40,073 bases of DNA from Candidatus Buchananbacteria bacterium (GTDB lineage: Bacteria > Patescibacteriota > Patescibacteriia > Buchananbacterales > UBA6539): contig JAFGGX010000001.1 of NCBI GenBank assembly GCA_016930315.1, positions 1 to 40,073 on the forward strand, read 5' to 3'. The notes under the pieces were generated by a model. It made no database searches. It was given only the letters and a program-made list of their open reading frames with translations, and was not told the DNA's origin. How positions within the stretch are numbered: the stretch's first letter is position 1; each line of letters starts with the position of its first letter. Positions 27,259 through 37,600 of the stretch are shown one piece after another. A program made the translations under genes and the position numbers.

Positions 27259-27564
27259 TTATTCTTGTTCGCCAACTATTTCTTGATTTAAATTTTCGAT
27301 GAAATCCTTAATTGAATCTTCACCCTCAAAATCAAAATATGGTTTTTTATCTTTAGGCGAACTCAATAATAAAACATGAAATAGTTGATATTTGCCTGCT
27401 TCCTCTCTTCCATATTTTTTTTGTAACGATAAAGCAAATTCATTGCAGCGGTTGTAAGTTTTTTCATAGTCAACATCTCTACACTCATCTATTAAATTTT
27501 TTAGTCTACTTATTTCGGCCGTTTGCTCTATTTCGATTTTTTGTCCTTCATTTTTTTCAGTCAT
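27259..27564 (-). CDS. Hypothetical protein (101 aa)
   Basis: Open reading frame with plausible acidic composition; no family recognised. Confidence 0.55.
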   Translation of the reverse strand: MTEKNEGQKIEIEQTAEISRLKNLIDECRDVDYEKTYNRCNEFALSLQKKYGREEAGKYQLFHVLLLSSPKDKKPYFDFEGEDSIKDFIENLNQEIVGEQE

Positions 27565-27634
27565 ATTAATTCTATTTTAGTACTATTATTTGGGCTAGTC
27601 AATTTTTGTATAAGTTTATTTATGATAATAGTTA

Positions 27635-27655
27635 ATTGCAAATGATTTGCAATTG
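27635..27655. promoter_or_regulatory. Palindromic Fur/Zur-type operator
   Basis: AATTGCAAA-TGA-TTTGCAATT, perfect 9-bp arms, 30 bp upstream of the Fur-family gene. Confidence 0.75.
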
Positions 27656-27684
27656 TTTTTAATTTATGTTAAGTTATTTTTTGT

Positions 27685-28062
27685 ATGGATAAAATAATCA
27701 ACCGGTTAACAGCCAATGGCTATAAATTAACCAAACCACGGCTGGCTGTTTATCAATACTTAGCCAAACGGCACCAGCCGGCTAATGCCAAAATGATTTA
27801 TCAAGCCATCGGCCAAAAACACGATTTGACTTCAATCTATCGGAGTTTGGATTTATTGGCCGAGTTGCAGATGATTTTTAGCGATGAAATTAAGGGTCAA
27901 AGATATTATTATGTCAGCAACGTCGCTCATCATCACATTGTTTGCCGGCATTGCGGCTTGATTGAATGCGTACCTTGTCATCACGATTTTTCCCGTTTAA
28001 AAAAATTTAGCCAGATTAGTCACCAAGTTTTGCTGTCTGGTTTGTGTAAAAAATGCGCTTAA
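27685..28062 (+). CDS. zur: Fur-family transcriptional regulator, probably Zur
   Basis: KLTKPRLAVYQYL, DLTSIYRSLDLL, HHHIVCRHCGLIEC, CKKC; first gene before znuACB. Confidence 0.85.
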   Translation: MDKIINRLTANGYKLTKPRLAVYQYLAKRHQPANAKMIYQAIGQKHDLTSIYRSLDLLAELQMIFSDEIKGQRYYYVSNVAHHHIVCRHCGLIECVPCHHDFSRLKKFSQISHQVLLSGLCKKCA

Positions 28063-28078
28063 TCATTAATTATTTTTT

Positions 28079-29047
28079 ATGAAAAAATCTTTATTAGCAA
28101 CTATTGTCATCGTCATTTTATTAGGTTTGGCAGTTATTGTCGGTTTGGCTTTGGTGCAAAATAAACCGGCCAAGCAATCTACCGATCAGTTGACGGTGGC
28201 CGCTACCATTTTTCCAATCGCCGATATTGTTAAAAATATCGGTCAGCCTTATATCAACGTAGTTACTGTTTTGCCGCCGGGTGCCAGTCCACACACCTTT
28301 GAATTACGCCCGTCAGATATTAAAAGTCTGCAAAATGCCAGAGCAGTTTTTGCCGTTGGTCATGGCTTGGATGAATGGATTAGCCCTTTATTCAATAGCT
28401 TGCCTGATTTAAAATTAATTACGGTTGATAATAATATTAAGCTGCAGACTTTTGGCAGTGAAAATATTCCCAGCCTTGAAGACGAATCCGAGAATCATGA
28501 AGGCGACCATGAAGATCATCATGATCATTCAGATAGTGATTTAGATCCGCATTATTGGCTGTCAACCGATAATGCTAAAATTATTGCTCAAACTGTGGTC
28601 GACCAGTTAACAATTATAGATCCAATTCACGCCCAAAACTTTAAAGATAATTTAAAAAATTATCAGCAAGCTTTGGATGATTTGAAAAGCCAGAGTTTAG
28701 CAATCTTGCAATCCGGTCAAATTAATGATTTAGTGGTTTTTCATGAGTCTTGGGCTTATTTTGCCGATGAGTTTGGTTTAAAAATCGCTGGGATTTTTGA
28801 ACCTCAGCCGGGCCAAGAACCGAGCCCAAAATATCTGCAAAGCCTGTATCAAACCACTCAAGCCAGCGGGGTGGAAGTAATTTTTACCGAACCGCAGCTT
28901 TCTTCGGAAGTGATTAAGTCGTTTGTGAATGATCTGGGCTTAAAGATGATGATCCTCGATCCAATTGGTGGACTGGATAGCCGGCAAAGTTATGTCGATT
29001 TAATCAAATATAATGTTGAGACTATTCACGATGCTTTTAATCAATAA
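28079..29047 (+). CDS. znuA: Zinc ABC transporter substrate-binding protein (ZnuA-like)
   Basis: Signal/lipobox-lacking TM N-terminus; PPGASPHTFELRPSD; His/Asp-rich loop NHEGDHEDHHDHSDSDLDPHYW; VVFHESWAYFADEFGL. Confidence 0.9.
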   Translation: MKKSLLATIVIVILLGLAVIVGLALVQNKPAKQSTDQLTVAATIFPIADIVKNIGQPYINVVTVLPPGASPHTFELRPSDIKSLQNARAVFAVGHGLDEWISPLFNSLPDLKLITVDNNIKLQTFGSENIPSLEDESENHEGDHEDHHDHSDSDLDPHYWLSTDNAKIIAQTVVDQLTIIDPIHAQNFKDNLKNYQQALDDLKSQSLAILQSGQINDLVVFHESWAYFADEFGLKIAGIFEPQPGQEPSPKYLQSLYQTTQASGVEVIFTEPQLSSEVIKSFVNDLGLKMMILDPIGGLDSRQSYVDLIKYNVETIHDAFNQ

Positions 29048-29049
29048 TT

Positions 29050-29763
29050 ATGGTTGATGATATTTTAGAAGTTAAAAACTTAAGTGTCGATTTTGGTGGG
29101 CAAAAAATTCTTAATGATTTAAGTTTTGCGGTAAAAAAAGGAGAATTAGTGGCGATCATCGGACCCAATGGTTCGGGCAAAAGTACCTTGTTTAAAGCGA
29201 TTTTAGATTTGATTGATTACCAAGGCGAAGTAAAGGTTTTTGGCCAGAAAGTCCGGGAGAATTATAAACAGATTGGGTATGTGCCCCAGCGGTTTAGCTT
29301 TGACAAGGGCTTTCCATTGACTGTTGGCGAATTTTTGAATTTTAGTTCAGACAAAAAAAATAAAAAACGAATTAATTTTGTTTTAACGGAAGTGGATATG
29401 GACAAGCAGCAAGATAAGTTGCTGGGCCAATTATCCGGCGGTCAATTGCAGCGAGTTTTAATTGCCCGCGCTTTGCTTAACGAACCGAAACTTTTGCTGC
29501 TTGATGAGCCAACCGCCGGCATTGATTTGGAAGGTGAGCACGATTTTTATCAAATTATTGAACATCAAAATAAGCGCCACGCCATGACGATTTTGATGAT
29601 TTCTCATGAAGTCAACATGGTTTATGGCTTTGCCAGCCAAGTTTTGTGCTTGAATCGTGATTTATTTTGTTTCGGCCATCCCAAAGAAGTGGTGACCAAA
29701 GAAGTGATGGAAAAACTTTATGGTCAAAAAGTTAAATTAACGCCTCATTCTCATTTACATTAG
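29050..29763 (+). CDS. znuC: Zinc ABC transporter ATP-binding protein (ZnuC-like)
   Basis: GPNGSGKST, LSGGQLQRVLIARAL, LLLDEPTAGID, SHE. Confidence 0.93.
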   Translation: MVDDILEVKNLSVDFGGQKILNDLSFAVKKGELVAIIGPNGSGKSTLFKAILDLIDYQGEVKVFGQKVRENYKQIGYVPQRFSFDKGFPLTVGEFLNFSSDKKNKKRINFVLTEVDMDKQQDKLLGQLSGGQLQRVLIARALLNEPKLLLLDEPTAGIDLEGEHDFYQIIEHQNKRHAMTILMISHEVNMVYGFASQVLCLNRDLFCFGHPKEVVTKEVMEKLYGQKVKLTPHSHLH

Positions 29764-29765
29764 AT

Positions 29766-30587
29766 ATGGATTTATCAATTTTTCAATTTCCTTTTATGCA
29801 ACGGGCGCTGATTGCCGGAATTATTTTAGCGGCGCTGTTGGCGTTGTTGGGTGTGTTTGTGATGTTAAAAAAAATGACTTTTTTTGCCGACGGGATTGCT
29901 CACGCGTCTTTAGGTGGAATTGCTTTGGGTCTTTTATTATCATTTAACCCGTTGATTGTTGCTTTGCTTGCCAGTCTGGTTTTTGCTCTAATTATTTATT
30001 TGGTTGAAAAAAAATATCAGTTTGCTTCTGATACTACGATTGGCATTATTTTTACCGGCGGCATGTCGTTGGGTTTAATTTTGATCAGCTTTAAAAGTGG
30101 TTATCAACCCGAGTTGATTAGTTTTTTATTTGGTAATATTTTAAGCGTGGGCCTTAGTGAATTATGGTTGATTGGGCTGGCTTCGGTATTAATTTATTTA
30201 ATTGTTTGGCGTTATTTTAAGGCATTTATTTTATTAGCTTTGGACTCGGAGACAGCTGAGATTTCCGGTTATAAAACTCATATTTTACAGCCGGTTTTGT
30301 ACATGTTATTGTCAGCCACGGTGGTTTTGGGTATAAAAATTTTAGGGATTATTTTAGTCAGCGGGTTATTGATTATTCCCGTGGCGGTGGCCCGGTTATC
30401 GGCCAAATCATTTAAGTCTTTTGTAATTAGAAGTATTATTTTTGCCGAATTGATTGTGCTAATCGGTCTTGTTGTTTCTTATTATTTGGATTCACCAACC
30501 GGTCCAGTGATTGTTTTGGTTGGGATAGTGATTTTTATTTTGCAAGCGGCTTGGTCGAGTTTATTGAAGCGCAAGATAATCAAGTAG
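29766..30587 (+). CDS. znuB: Zinc ABC transporter permease (ZnuB-like)
   Basis: Multi-TM protein, FADGIAHASLGGIALG motif of the ABC-3 permease family. Confidence 0.92.
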   Translation: MDLSIFQFPFMQRALIAGIILAALLALLGVFVMLKKMTFFADGIAHASLGGIALGLLLSFNPLIVALLASLVFALIIYLVEKKYQFASDTTIGIIFTGGMSLGLILISFKSGYQPELISFLFGNILSVGLSELWLIGLASVLIYLIVWRYFKAFILLALDSETAEISGYKTHILQPVLYMLLSATVVLGIKILGIILVSGLLIIPVAVARLSAKSFKSFVIRSIIFAELIVLIGLVVSYYLDSPTGPVIVLVGIVIFILQAAWSSLLKRKIIK

Positions 30588-30608
30588 TTATAATTTAAAT
30601 AAAAATAA

Positions 30609-30638
30609 AAAGAAGCTTCAAGGCTTCTATTTTTTTGG
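30609..30638 (+). terminator. Terminator of znu operon
   Basis: AGAAGCttcaagGCTTCTATTTTTTT. Confidence 0.8.
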
Positions 30639-30692
30639 CTTTAACACTTAATTTGAAAGTGCTATACTATAAAATAGTTATTAATTAAATAT

Positions 30693-31865
30693 ATGAGCAG
30701 CAATATTTTTTTATTTATCGCTATTGTTTTTATTTTTACTTTTTTGGTTGGAAGATTGTTAGAAAAAGTAAAAATTCCTTGGATTTTTGGCGCTTTGATT
30801 TTAGGGGTGGGGCTGGCCTTTAACAATCCATTTAGCGGTATTACTAACTCTAACACTTTTAATTTTTTGGCGCAGCTGGGGATGTATTTGTTGCTTTTTA
30901 TTATCGGCTTGGAAATTGACCTAGATCAGCTAAAAAGTAAAAGTGGTTTTATTTTCCGGTCAACTTTTTTTATTATTTCGTTTGAAGCAATTTTTGGCGC
31001 ATTATTAATCCATTTTGTTTTTTCTTACAGCTGGCTGGTTTCTTTTTTGGTGGCTTTGAGTTTCGCCACAGTCGGTGAAGGAATTTTAGTGCCGATTTTA
31101 GACGAATTTAAAATGATTAATACCAGGTTAGGTCAGTCGATTATTGGCATTGGCACGATGGACGATATTATTGAAGTGGCCATGTTAATCGCAGTAGTAG
31201 CTTTAACCGGTTTGCAGGGTCAACATAATATAATTTTGATTCTCAGTTCATTGGCGTTGTTGTTTATAATGATTTTTGCCATGATTTTGTTTAGAAAAGA
31301 AGGTAAACATTTTGCCCAGTTGAAAAGTGAAAGTTTATTTTTGTTAGCGATGTTTGTTTTTTTTATTTTTGTCGGTATTGGTCATTATGCCGACTCCGAG
31401 CCACTGGCGGCGTTGTTGGCCGGAATTGCGTTTAAAAACTTTTTACCGGCACGACATTTGGATTTAATTAAAGATGAGATTAGAATTATTGCCTACGGCT
31501 TTTTTACGCCGTTATTTTTTTTGTGGGTTGGTAGCGCAATGAATATTCATTATTTAGTTAATTCATTTGGTTTGGTTTTGTTGGTGGTATTAATTTCCGG
31601 GGGGTTAAAAATCATTGGTAGTTTATTGATGGGTAAAAAAGAATTAGGAACTAAAGGCGCAGCTTTGTTAGGTTTGGGTTTGTCGGTTCGATTTAGTACC
31701 AGCATTATTATTATTAAAATTCTTTTTGATAATCAACTAATCGGCAGTGATTTGTATTCAATTATTGTTGCTTCCAGCATCTTTTTTACTTTCTTTTTGC
31801 CAATTTTATTTTCTCATCTTTTGGTTAAGTGGAAGTCAAGTTTTAATCAAAGTCAAAATTTTTAA
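30693..31865 (+). CDS. Cation:proton antiporter (Kef/CPA2-type)
   Basis: About 12 TM helices; IPWIFGALILGVGLAF, LGMYLLLFIIGLEIDLDQL, IIGIGTMDDIIEVAML. Confidence 0.88.
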   Translation: MSSNIFLFIAIVFIFTFLVGRLLEKVKIPWIFGALILGVGLAFNNPFSGITNSNTFNFLAQLGMYLLLFIIGLEIDLDQLKSKSGFIFRSTFFIISFEAIFGALLIHFVFSYSWLVSFLVALSFATVGEGILVPILDEFKMINTRLGQSIIGIGTMDDIIEVAMLIAVVALTGLQGQHNIILILSSLALLFIMIFAMILFRKEGKHFAQLKSESLFLLAMFVFFIFVGIGHYADSEPLAALLAGIAFKNFLPARHLDLIKDEIRIIAYGFFTPLFFLWVGSAMNIHYLVNSFGLVLLVVLISGGLKIIGSLLMGKKELGTKGAALLGLGLSVRFSTSIIIIKILFDNQLIGSDLYSIIVASSIFFTFFLPILFSHLLVKWKSSFNQSQNF

Positions 31866-31867
31866 AT

Positions 31868-32125
31868 ATGACTCCTAAAAATCCATTTCTGGCTGCTCTT
31901 TTTTCGCTTTTTGTTGTTTCATCTATTATTCATATTTTTTTGTTAATTATTTATAGTTTCTTTAAATTTAGCGATCAAAATTTTAATTTTTTTAGTATCG
32001 TTGGTTTCAATTTATTTTTTCCAAAAATTAGCGAAGGTCTCATTAGTCAATTAATTTCAATTTTAGTTATTTTGGGTATTTATTTTTTCTCTTTGTTTAT
32101 ATTTATCAAAAAAAATAAAAATTAG
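31868..32125 (+). CDS. Small membrane protein, hypothetical
   Basis: 2-3 hydrophobic segments; starts 3 nt after the antiporter stop. Confidence 0.65.
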   Translation: MTPKNPFLAALFSLFVVSSIIHIFLLIIYSFFKFSDQNFNFFSIVGFNLFFPKISEGLISQLISILVILGIYFFSLFIFIKKNKN

Positions 32126-32132
32126 ATTATTA

Positions 32133-32174
32133 AAAAACAGCAAACTCAAAAATTGGTAGTCGCTGTTTTTTAAT
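32133..32174. terminator. Bidirectional intrinsic terminator
   Basis: AAAAAACAGC...GCTGTTTTTT between convergent genes. Confidence 0.75.
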
Positions 32175-32176
32175 TT

Positions 32177-32941
32177 TTATTTCACTTGGTAATTAAGATT
32201 TACATCAACAATAATTTCATTACCGCCGCTTGGAATTGAGGTGTTGACTGTTTGGCCGCCACCCATACCCAAACCGCCTTTACCATCAGCATAATATTGA
32301 ATCGGCCCTGGGGCTTGAACAATATTGTCCCACCAGCCAACCACTTTGCCTAATTTAATCCCAGCGGCTTGAGCTAAAGTATCAGCTTTTTGTCTGGCGT
32401 CGGCAATCGCTTTAAGGCGGGCAGCTTGTTTGAGTTGCTCTAGATTAGAAGCGTCAAAACTAATACCGTTGATTTGGTTAACGCCGGCTTTGGTTGCTTG
32501 GCTAACAAGATTAGCGATAATGTCGGAATCGGGTTGGAGGTTTTTAACTTTAACAATCAACTGTTGATTGGCGTTGTAACCGGCCAAAGTGGAAATATTA
32601 TCAACGTAGTCATATTGAGTATAAACCGAATAGCCTTGAGTTTGGATATCATCATCAGCAATGTTGAGAGCTTTGATTGAGGCAATCACTTTATCCATTT
32701 TAGTCTTAAGCTGGGTGATGGCTGAATCGGGCGTTTTGGCTCGGTCAATTTGAATGCCAAGGTTGATAATAGCAATATCGGGCTGGTAAGCAACCTTACC
32801 TTCGCCGGTAATACTAACTTGCCAGATTTGTTGGTTAACGATTCTGTCTCTTAAAATTGAAACTGTCACCACGCCGGCGATTAGCAACATAGCGATTAGA
32901 CTGAGGATTATTTTTGGATTTGACCAATTTTGTTTTTCCAT
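32177..32941 (-). CDS. SIMPL (DUF541) domain protein
   Basis: ITGEGKVAYQPDIAIINLGIQ..., LKAIADARQKADTLAQAAGIKLGKVV, NEIIVDVNLNYQVK; start MEKQNWSN favoured over upstream start. Confidence 0.88.
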   Translation of the reverse strand: MEKQNWSNPKIILSLIAMLLIAGVVTVSILRDRIVNQQIWQVSITGEGKVAYQPDIAIINLGIQIDRAKTPDSAITQLKTKMDKVIASIKALNIADDDIQTQGYSVYTQYDYVDNISTLAGYNANQQLIVKVKNLQPDSDIIANLVSQATKAGVNQINGISFDASNLEQLKQAARLKAIADARQKADTLAQAAGIKLGKVVGWWDNIVQAPGPIQYYADGKGGLGMGGGQTVNTSIPSGGNEIIVDVNLNYQVK

Positions 32942-33056
32942 AAATTTTAAAATTTTATTTAAACGACCTTTCTTATAATTATTATACGACAAACGGGGTA
33001 AAAAGTAACTTTTTTTAAAATCGTCAAAGTCGATTTTTTTTGTTATCATTATCTAT

Positions 33057-33764
33057 ATGCCTGCAATTAATGAAATCAAAAAAGAATTTAACCGACTGGC
33101 TAATAAAAGCCAAGCGGTAATTTTGCAGCGTTTTTTTAAAACGGCGAAGGGTCAGTATGGTTATGGGGATATTTTTTTGGGTATTAAAGTACCGGCGCAA
33201 AGACAGCTGGCCAAAAAGTTTTTTGATCTCAAACTCTCAGAAATTCAGCAGTTATTGAATAGTCAGATCCATGAACATCGTTTAACCGCTTTGTTTATTT
33301 TGATTGGCCAATATAAAAAATCAGATCAAAAAAATAAGCAGAAAATTTTTAATCTTTATTTAAAAGATACTAAAAAAATTAATAATTGGGACTTGGTTGA
33401 TTTGTCGGCCCCAAACATTGTAGGCGATTTTTTATTAGATAAGCCCAGAAACATTTTATATCAATTGGCTAAGTCAAAAAATTTATGGGAGAAACGAATT
33501 GCGATTTTGTCTACCTTTGCCTTCATTCGTAATCATGAATTTGAGGACACTTTTAAAATCAGTGAAATTTTATTGCAAGATGAGCATGATCTTATCCACA
33601 AGGCAGTTGGTTGGATGCTAAGAGAGGTGGGCAATCGAGATCAAAATATTGAAGAGCAGTTTTTGCGGAAGTATTATAAGGAGATGCCTCGGACCATGTT
33701 GCGCTATGCAATTGAGAAATTTGTTGAAAATAAGCGAAAAAAGTATCTATTAGGCCAATATTAA
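33057..33764 (+). CDS. DNA alkylation repair protein (AlkD-like)
   Basis: FFKTAKGQYGYGDIFLGIKVPAQRQLAKKF, NNWDLVDLSAPNIVGDFL, KAVGWMLREVGNRD, MPRTMLRYAIEKF. Confidence 0.93.
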   Translation: MPAINEIKKEFNRLANKSQAVILQRFFKTAKGQYGYGDIFLGIKVPAQRQLAKKFFDLKLSEIQQLLNSQIHEHRLTALFILIGQYKKSDQKNKQKIFNLYLKDTKKINNWDLVDLSAPNIVGDFLLDKPRNILYQLAKSKNLWEKRIAILSTFAFIRNHEFEDTFKISEILLQDEHDLIHKAVGWMLREVGNRDQNIEEQFLRKYYKEMPRTMLRYAIEKFVENKRKKYLLGQY

Positions 33765-33787
33765 AATTTGTCAAATAAGGACAATTA

Positions 33788-33821
33788 AGTAACTAAAATT
33801 CACTATTAGTTACTTTTTTAT
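33788..33821 (+). terminator. Intrinsic terminator of alkD-like gene
   Basis: AGTAACTAaaattcactatTAGTTACTTTTTTA. Confidence 0.8.
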
Positions 33822-33838
33822 ATTTTTAAGAATAGTTC

Positions 33839-33868
33839 TTGACAATTAAGAATATTATATTGTATAAT
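33839..33868 (+). promoter_or_regulatory. Consensus sigma70 promoter
   Basis: TTGACA-18 nt-TATAAT upstream of HTH gene at 33897. Confidence 0.85.
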
Positions 33869-33896
33869 TTTAAGGTAAATAGACTTAAATTAAAGC

Positions 33897-34085
33897 ATGT
33901 CTAGCTATCGGATTTTAACGCCGGAACAAGTAGCTAAAATAATGCAGGTAGGCCTAAAAACGGTTTACCGCTGGATTGCTGCTGGCAAATTACCGGCTAG
34001 TCAGGTTGGCTATAAAACTTATCGGATCTTTGAGCAAGATCTGCTTTTATTTTTGCGTCAAAATCGAGTTAAAAGGGGAAAATAA
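33897..34085 (+). CDS. Helix-turn-helix (excisionase/HTH_17-type) DNA-binding protein
   Basis: ILTPEQVAKIMQVGLKTVYRWIAAGKLPASQVGYKTYRIFEQDLLLFL. Confidence 0.88.
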   Translation: MSSYRILTPEQVAKIMQVGLKTVYRWIAAGKLPASQVGYKTYRIFEQDLLLFLRQNRVKRGK

Positions 34086-34157
34086 GCAAAATTTATGGGT
34101 TTAAGAGGTTTGTCACAATCTAAAATGAATAATTTGGTCAAAAATGTCCAAAAACCA

Positions 34158-34186
34158 TTGACTTTTTGTCTTTTTTATGCTAAGAT
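34158..34186 (+). promoter_or_regulatory. Sigma70-type promoter
   Basis: TTGACT-17 nt-TAAGAT. Confidence 0.6.
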
Positions 34187-34383
34187 GAATATACGGTATA
34201 GTGGAATAGTGGGATACTTTTCACATACTAAAAACAAAAAGCAAAAACAAAAGCAGTCTAACTATTCTGAAGTTTTACTGCGAGCCAATTTATTGCCTCG
34301 AAATAATACGTTTTGCTTTTTGTCAAAGCGTTTTTTTGTCGAAAAAATCGTACATCTAGTTAATCAAAATAAAAATAAAAAGT

Positions 34384-34605
34384 ATGATTGCCGGACACTA
34401 CCGTCTCTGCGACATATTGAATCGGATCGATCGCAACAAAATCACCTTGATTCGTTGGGAAGAACAGGGATTAATTCCCAAGGCTCAAAAAGACAGTCGG
34501 GGTTGGCGTTATTACAGCAAAGAACAAGTCGATCAGATTATCAATATGGTCAAACAGACCAATTACTTTCGTCAGCAAGCGGATCAACAGATAAACTCAA
34601 AATAG
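34384..34605 (+). CDS. MerR-like helix-turn-helix protein
   Basis: [47 protein letters not shown]. Confidence 0.75.
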   Translation: MIAGHYRLCDILNRIDRNKITLIRWEEQGLIPKAQKDSRGWRYYSKEQVDQIINMVKQTNYFRQQADQQINSK

Positions 34606-34651
34606 TTTTAACATTTTTGAGTTTTTATTTTTTTCAAAATAATAGAGTTTA

Positions 34652-37600
34652 ATGTCTCAATTCACTGCTAAAATTAATCGGATTATTTTAACCACCCTTT
34701 TTGGTTTGGTGGCTTTAGTGGTGTTTATTTTTAATTTAAATATATTTAGTCCGGCTCAGGCCGCTACCGGTATTCCAAATGTGATTAACTACCAAGGTAA
34801 ACTTAACGACAGCAATGGTAATCAGGTTACCGATGGCACCTACAATGCTAAGTTTGTGATTTACGATGCGGCCAGCGGGGGAAATTGTTTGTGGACGGCG
34901 ATTGGCGCTTGTGACACTTCAGACTATGGCACCACTACTGTGACTGTAACTAATGGAATTTTTTCAGTGCAGTTGGGTAATAGCAGTCAAAATTCAATTG
35001 CTACCTCAACTATTGATTTTAACACCGACGCCCTTTATTTGGGGGTAACTATTCGAGGCACGGCTGCCAGTCCAGTCTATGACAGTGAAATGAGTCCGAG
35101 AAAACAATTAACTTCTTCACCGTATGCTTTTAATGCCGGTCAGGTTGATGGGATTAATGCCACTTCCACGGCCGCGGTGGCTAATTATTTGTTGGCCTTG
35201 GACGGTAATGGCAACTTAGATTTATATACCGGTGGAGTATCTTCGACTCGAGCCACAACTAGTGAATTTTTGTTGGTTGGTAATGACGGCGGTCTTACTA
35301 ATCTTGATCGATCCGGCGGTGATTTATTTGTTGGCGATAGTTTGCAATTCGGTTCTGAATTATTTGGTCCATTGGCTCGGCTTAGTGTTTTAAATGCTAC
35401 CACCACTAACATTGGCGCTCTGACTGTTTATGATAATGCAACTTTCAGTGGTAATTTAACCGTTAGTGGCTACGTTACGAGTACGGTGGCTTTCTATACT
35501 CAAGGTATTTTACATGTTGGCGGCACAACGGAATTAGAAGGGCTAGTTTCCGGCACTGGTTTTGATAGTAGTGTGAATACTTTGGTTGACTCCAGAATTA
35601 CTGATCAGTGGCGGGCTTTGCCTAATGGTTTAGCTTCTTTAAATGCCAGCGGTAAAGTGCCTAATTCGCAGTTAAGTCCATTGGCGATCAGCAATACTTT
35701 TGTAGTTTCTTCAGAGGCAGAAATGTTGGCTTTGAGTTCGGCTGAAACCGGCGATGTGGCCATTCGGACTGATATTAACACCTCTTATATTCTAAATGGC
35801 ACCTATAGTGTTTTGACCAATTGGCATGAATTATTAACGCCAACTGAAGGGGTAATTTCGGTTAATGGAGTGTCTGGAGTGGTAGTATTAAGCACCGATG
35901 ACGTTTCGGAAGGCTCAGCTAACAAATATTATACTGATGACCGAGTTGATTCTCGGATTACTGGCCAGTGGAGAGGGTTTGCTAATGGTTTAGCTTCGTT
36001 AGACGCTAGTGGAAAAGTACCTACTTCTCAGATTGGTTCATTACCAATCACTAATACTTATGTGGTTGCTTCTGAAGCGGCGATGTTAGCTTTAACCTCG
36101 GCTGATACTGGTGATGTGGCCGTGCGTAGTGATGAAAATAAAACTTATGTTTTGCAAGGCACCGACCCGACTAGTCTTGGTGATTGGGTTGAATTACTTA
36201 ATTCTGCCTCAGTAACTTCGGTTAATGCTAAGACCGGGGCGGTCACTCTAACTACCAGCGACATTACCGAAGGTTCTAATTGGTATTGGACTAACCAGCG
36301 CTTTGATGATCGTTTGAATGCGACTAGTACTTGGGCGACAACTTTGCAGATCAATGGCGGTGCTCTGGGCGTTGGTATTGCTCCAAGTTATCCGTTGGAA
36401 GTAATTGGTAATGCTTCTACCAGCGACAAACTTTATATTGGCCATGATTTGTATGTTGGTCATGCTTCGAGTGGTGATAGTGATTCTATTTATTTTGATC
36501 AAGGCGCTGAAACATTTCTTTGGAGTAATCCTTCCGATCGGTTTGAATTAAGCAATGGTTTGTATGTCAGTGGTAATGCGACAACGACCGGTAGTCTGCA
36601 TATTGGCAATACCTCTTTAAGATTGGAAGATGGTTCAATTTATCAATCGACTGGGAATTTAATATTATCAACCGCTGCCGGCTTGATTAATGTTGATGAT
36701 GATTTGACGGTTTCTGGCTATGCTTCTTCAACTGCTGGATTATTTACTCAAGGTGCTGGACATTTTGGCAGTAATTTAACCGTTGATGGAAACGCAACAA
36801 CCACTGGCAATCTTAGAGCGGGAGGATTGTTTAATCTTAATGGGCTGACTTCTTGGTGGGACGGCTCTTATTATAGGGTTGGTGCTGCTTCTCCTACTGA
36901 CATTATAAATATGACTGCCGTTCATTTAGGTTATAATGATTCCGATAATTTTGAATTGTACCTCGGTGGTAATATATTTAATAGCAATACTAAAGATTTT
37001 CATTTTAGAACTAATGACAGTTTAAATCGTTTAGAATATCAGTTTAATAATGCGAATACGGCATTAATGGCTTATCTTGATGAGAGTGGAAATTATTGGA
37101 CGGCGGGAAATATAACATCAGCTGGTTATGCTTCTTCAACTGCTGGATTGTTTACTCAAGGCTCTGGGCATTTTGGAACTAATTTAAAAGTTGACGGTAA
37201 TGCAACGACAACTGGTAAAATAACTGCTGGTTCGGTAAATCCAACCACCAATGCTACAATTTGGGCTGATGCTGGAACTAATACCGGAGCGGTTTATGGC
37301 CGTAGTGCAAGCGATGCTTCTTATGGTATTTTAGGTTATGACGGCGGCCAAGATTTAGATTTTGGCGTTTATGCTTCTGGCTATAATGCTGATTTTTATG
37401 GACCGGGTTTTTCTCAATTTGGTGAGGTTGGTATCGGAGGATCTACTCCAGTCAGCAATCAAGTGCTAGCTGTTGGTAGTAGTAATCAGTTTGTAGTTGA
37501 TTCTTCTGGTAATGCAACGACAACTGGTAATGTTTATCTTGGTTCAAGTAGTTCTAACTTTGTTTTGTTAGATGATGGAGCTGTTGATAGTGCAAATTCT

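Noticed and set aside
34095-34652. 185-aa plus-strand ORF (MGLRGLSQSK...)
   Set aside because: Overlaps the well-supported MerR-like ORF in another frame, spans a promoter-like region and has low-complexity Lys/Gln/Asn content; likely spurious.
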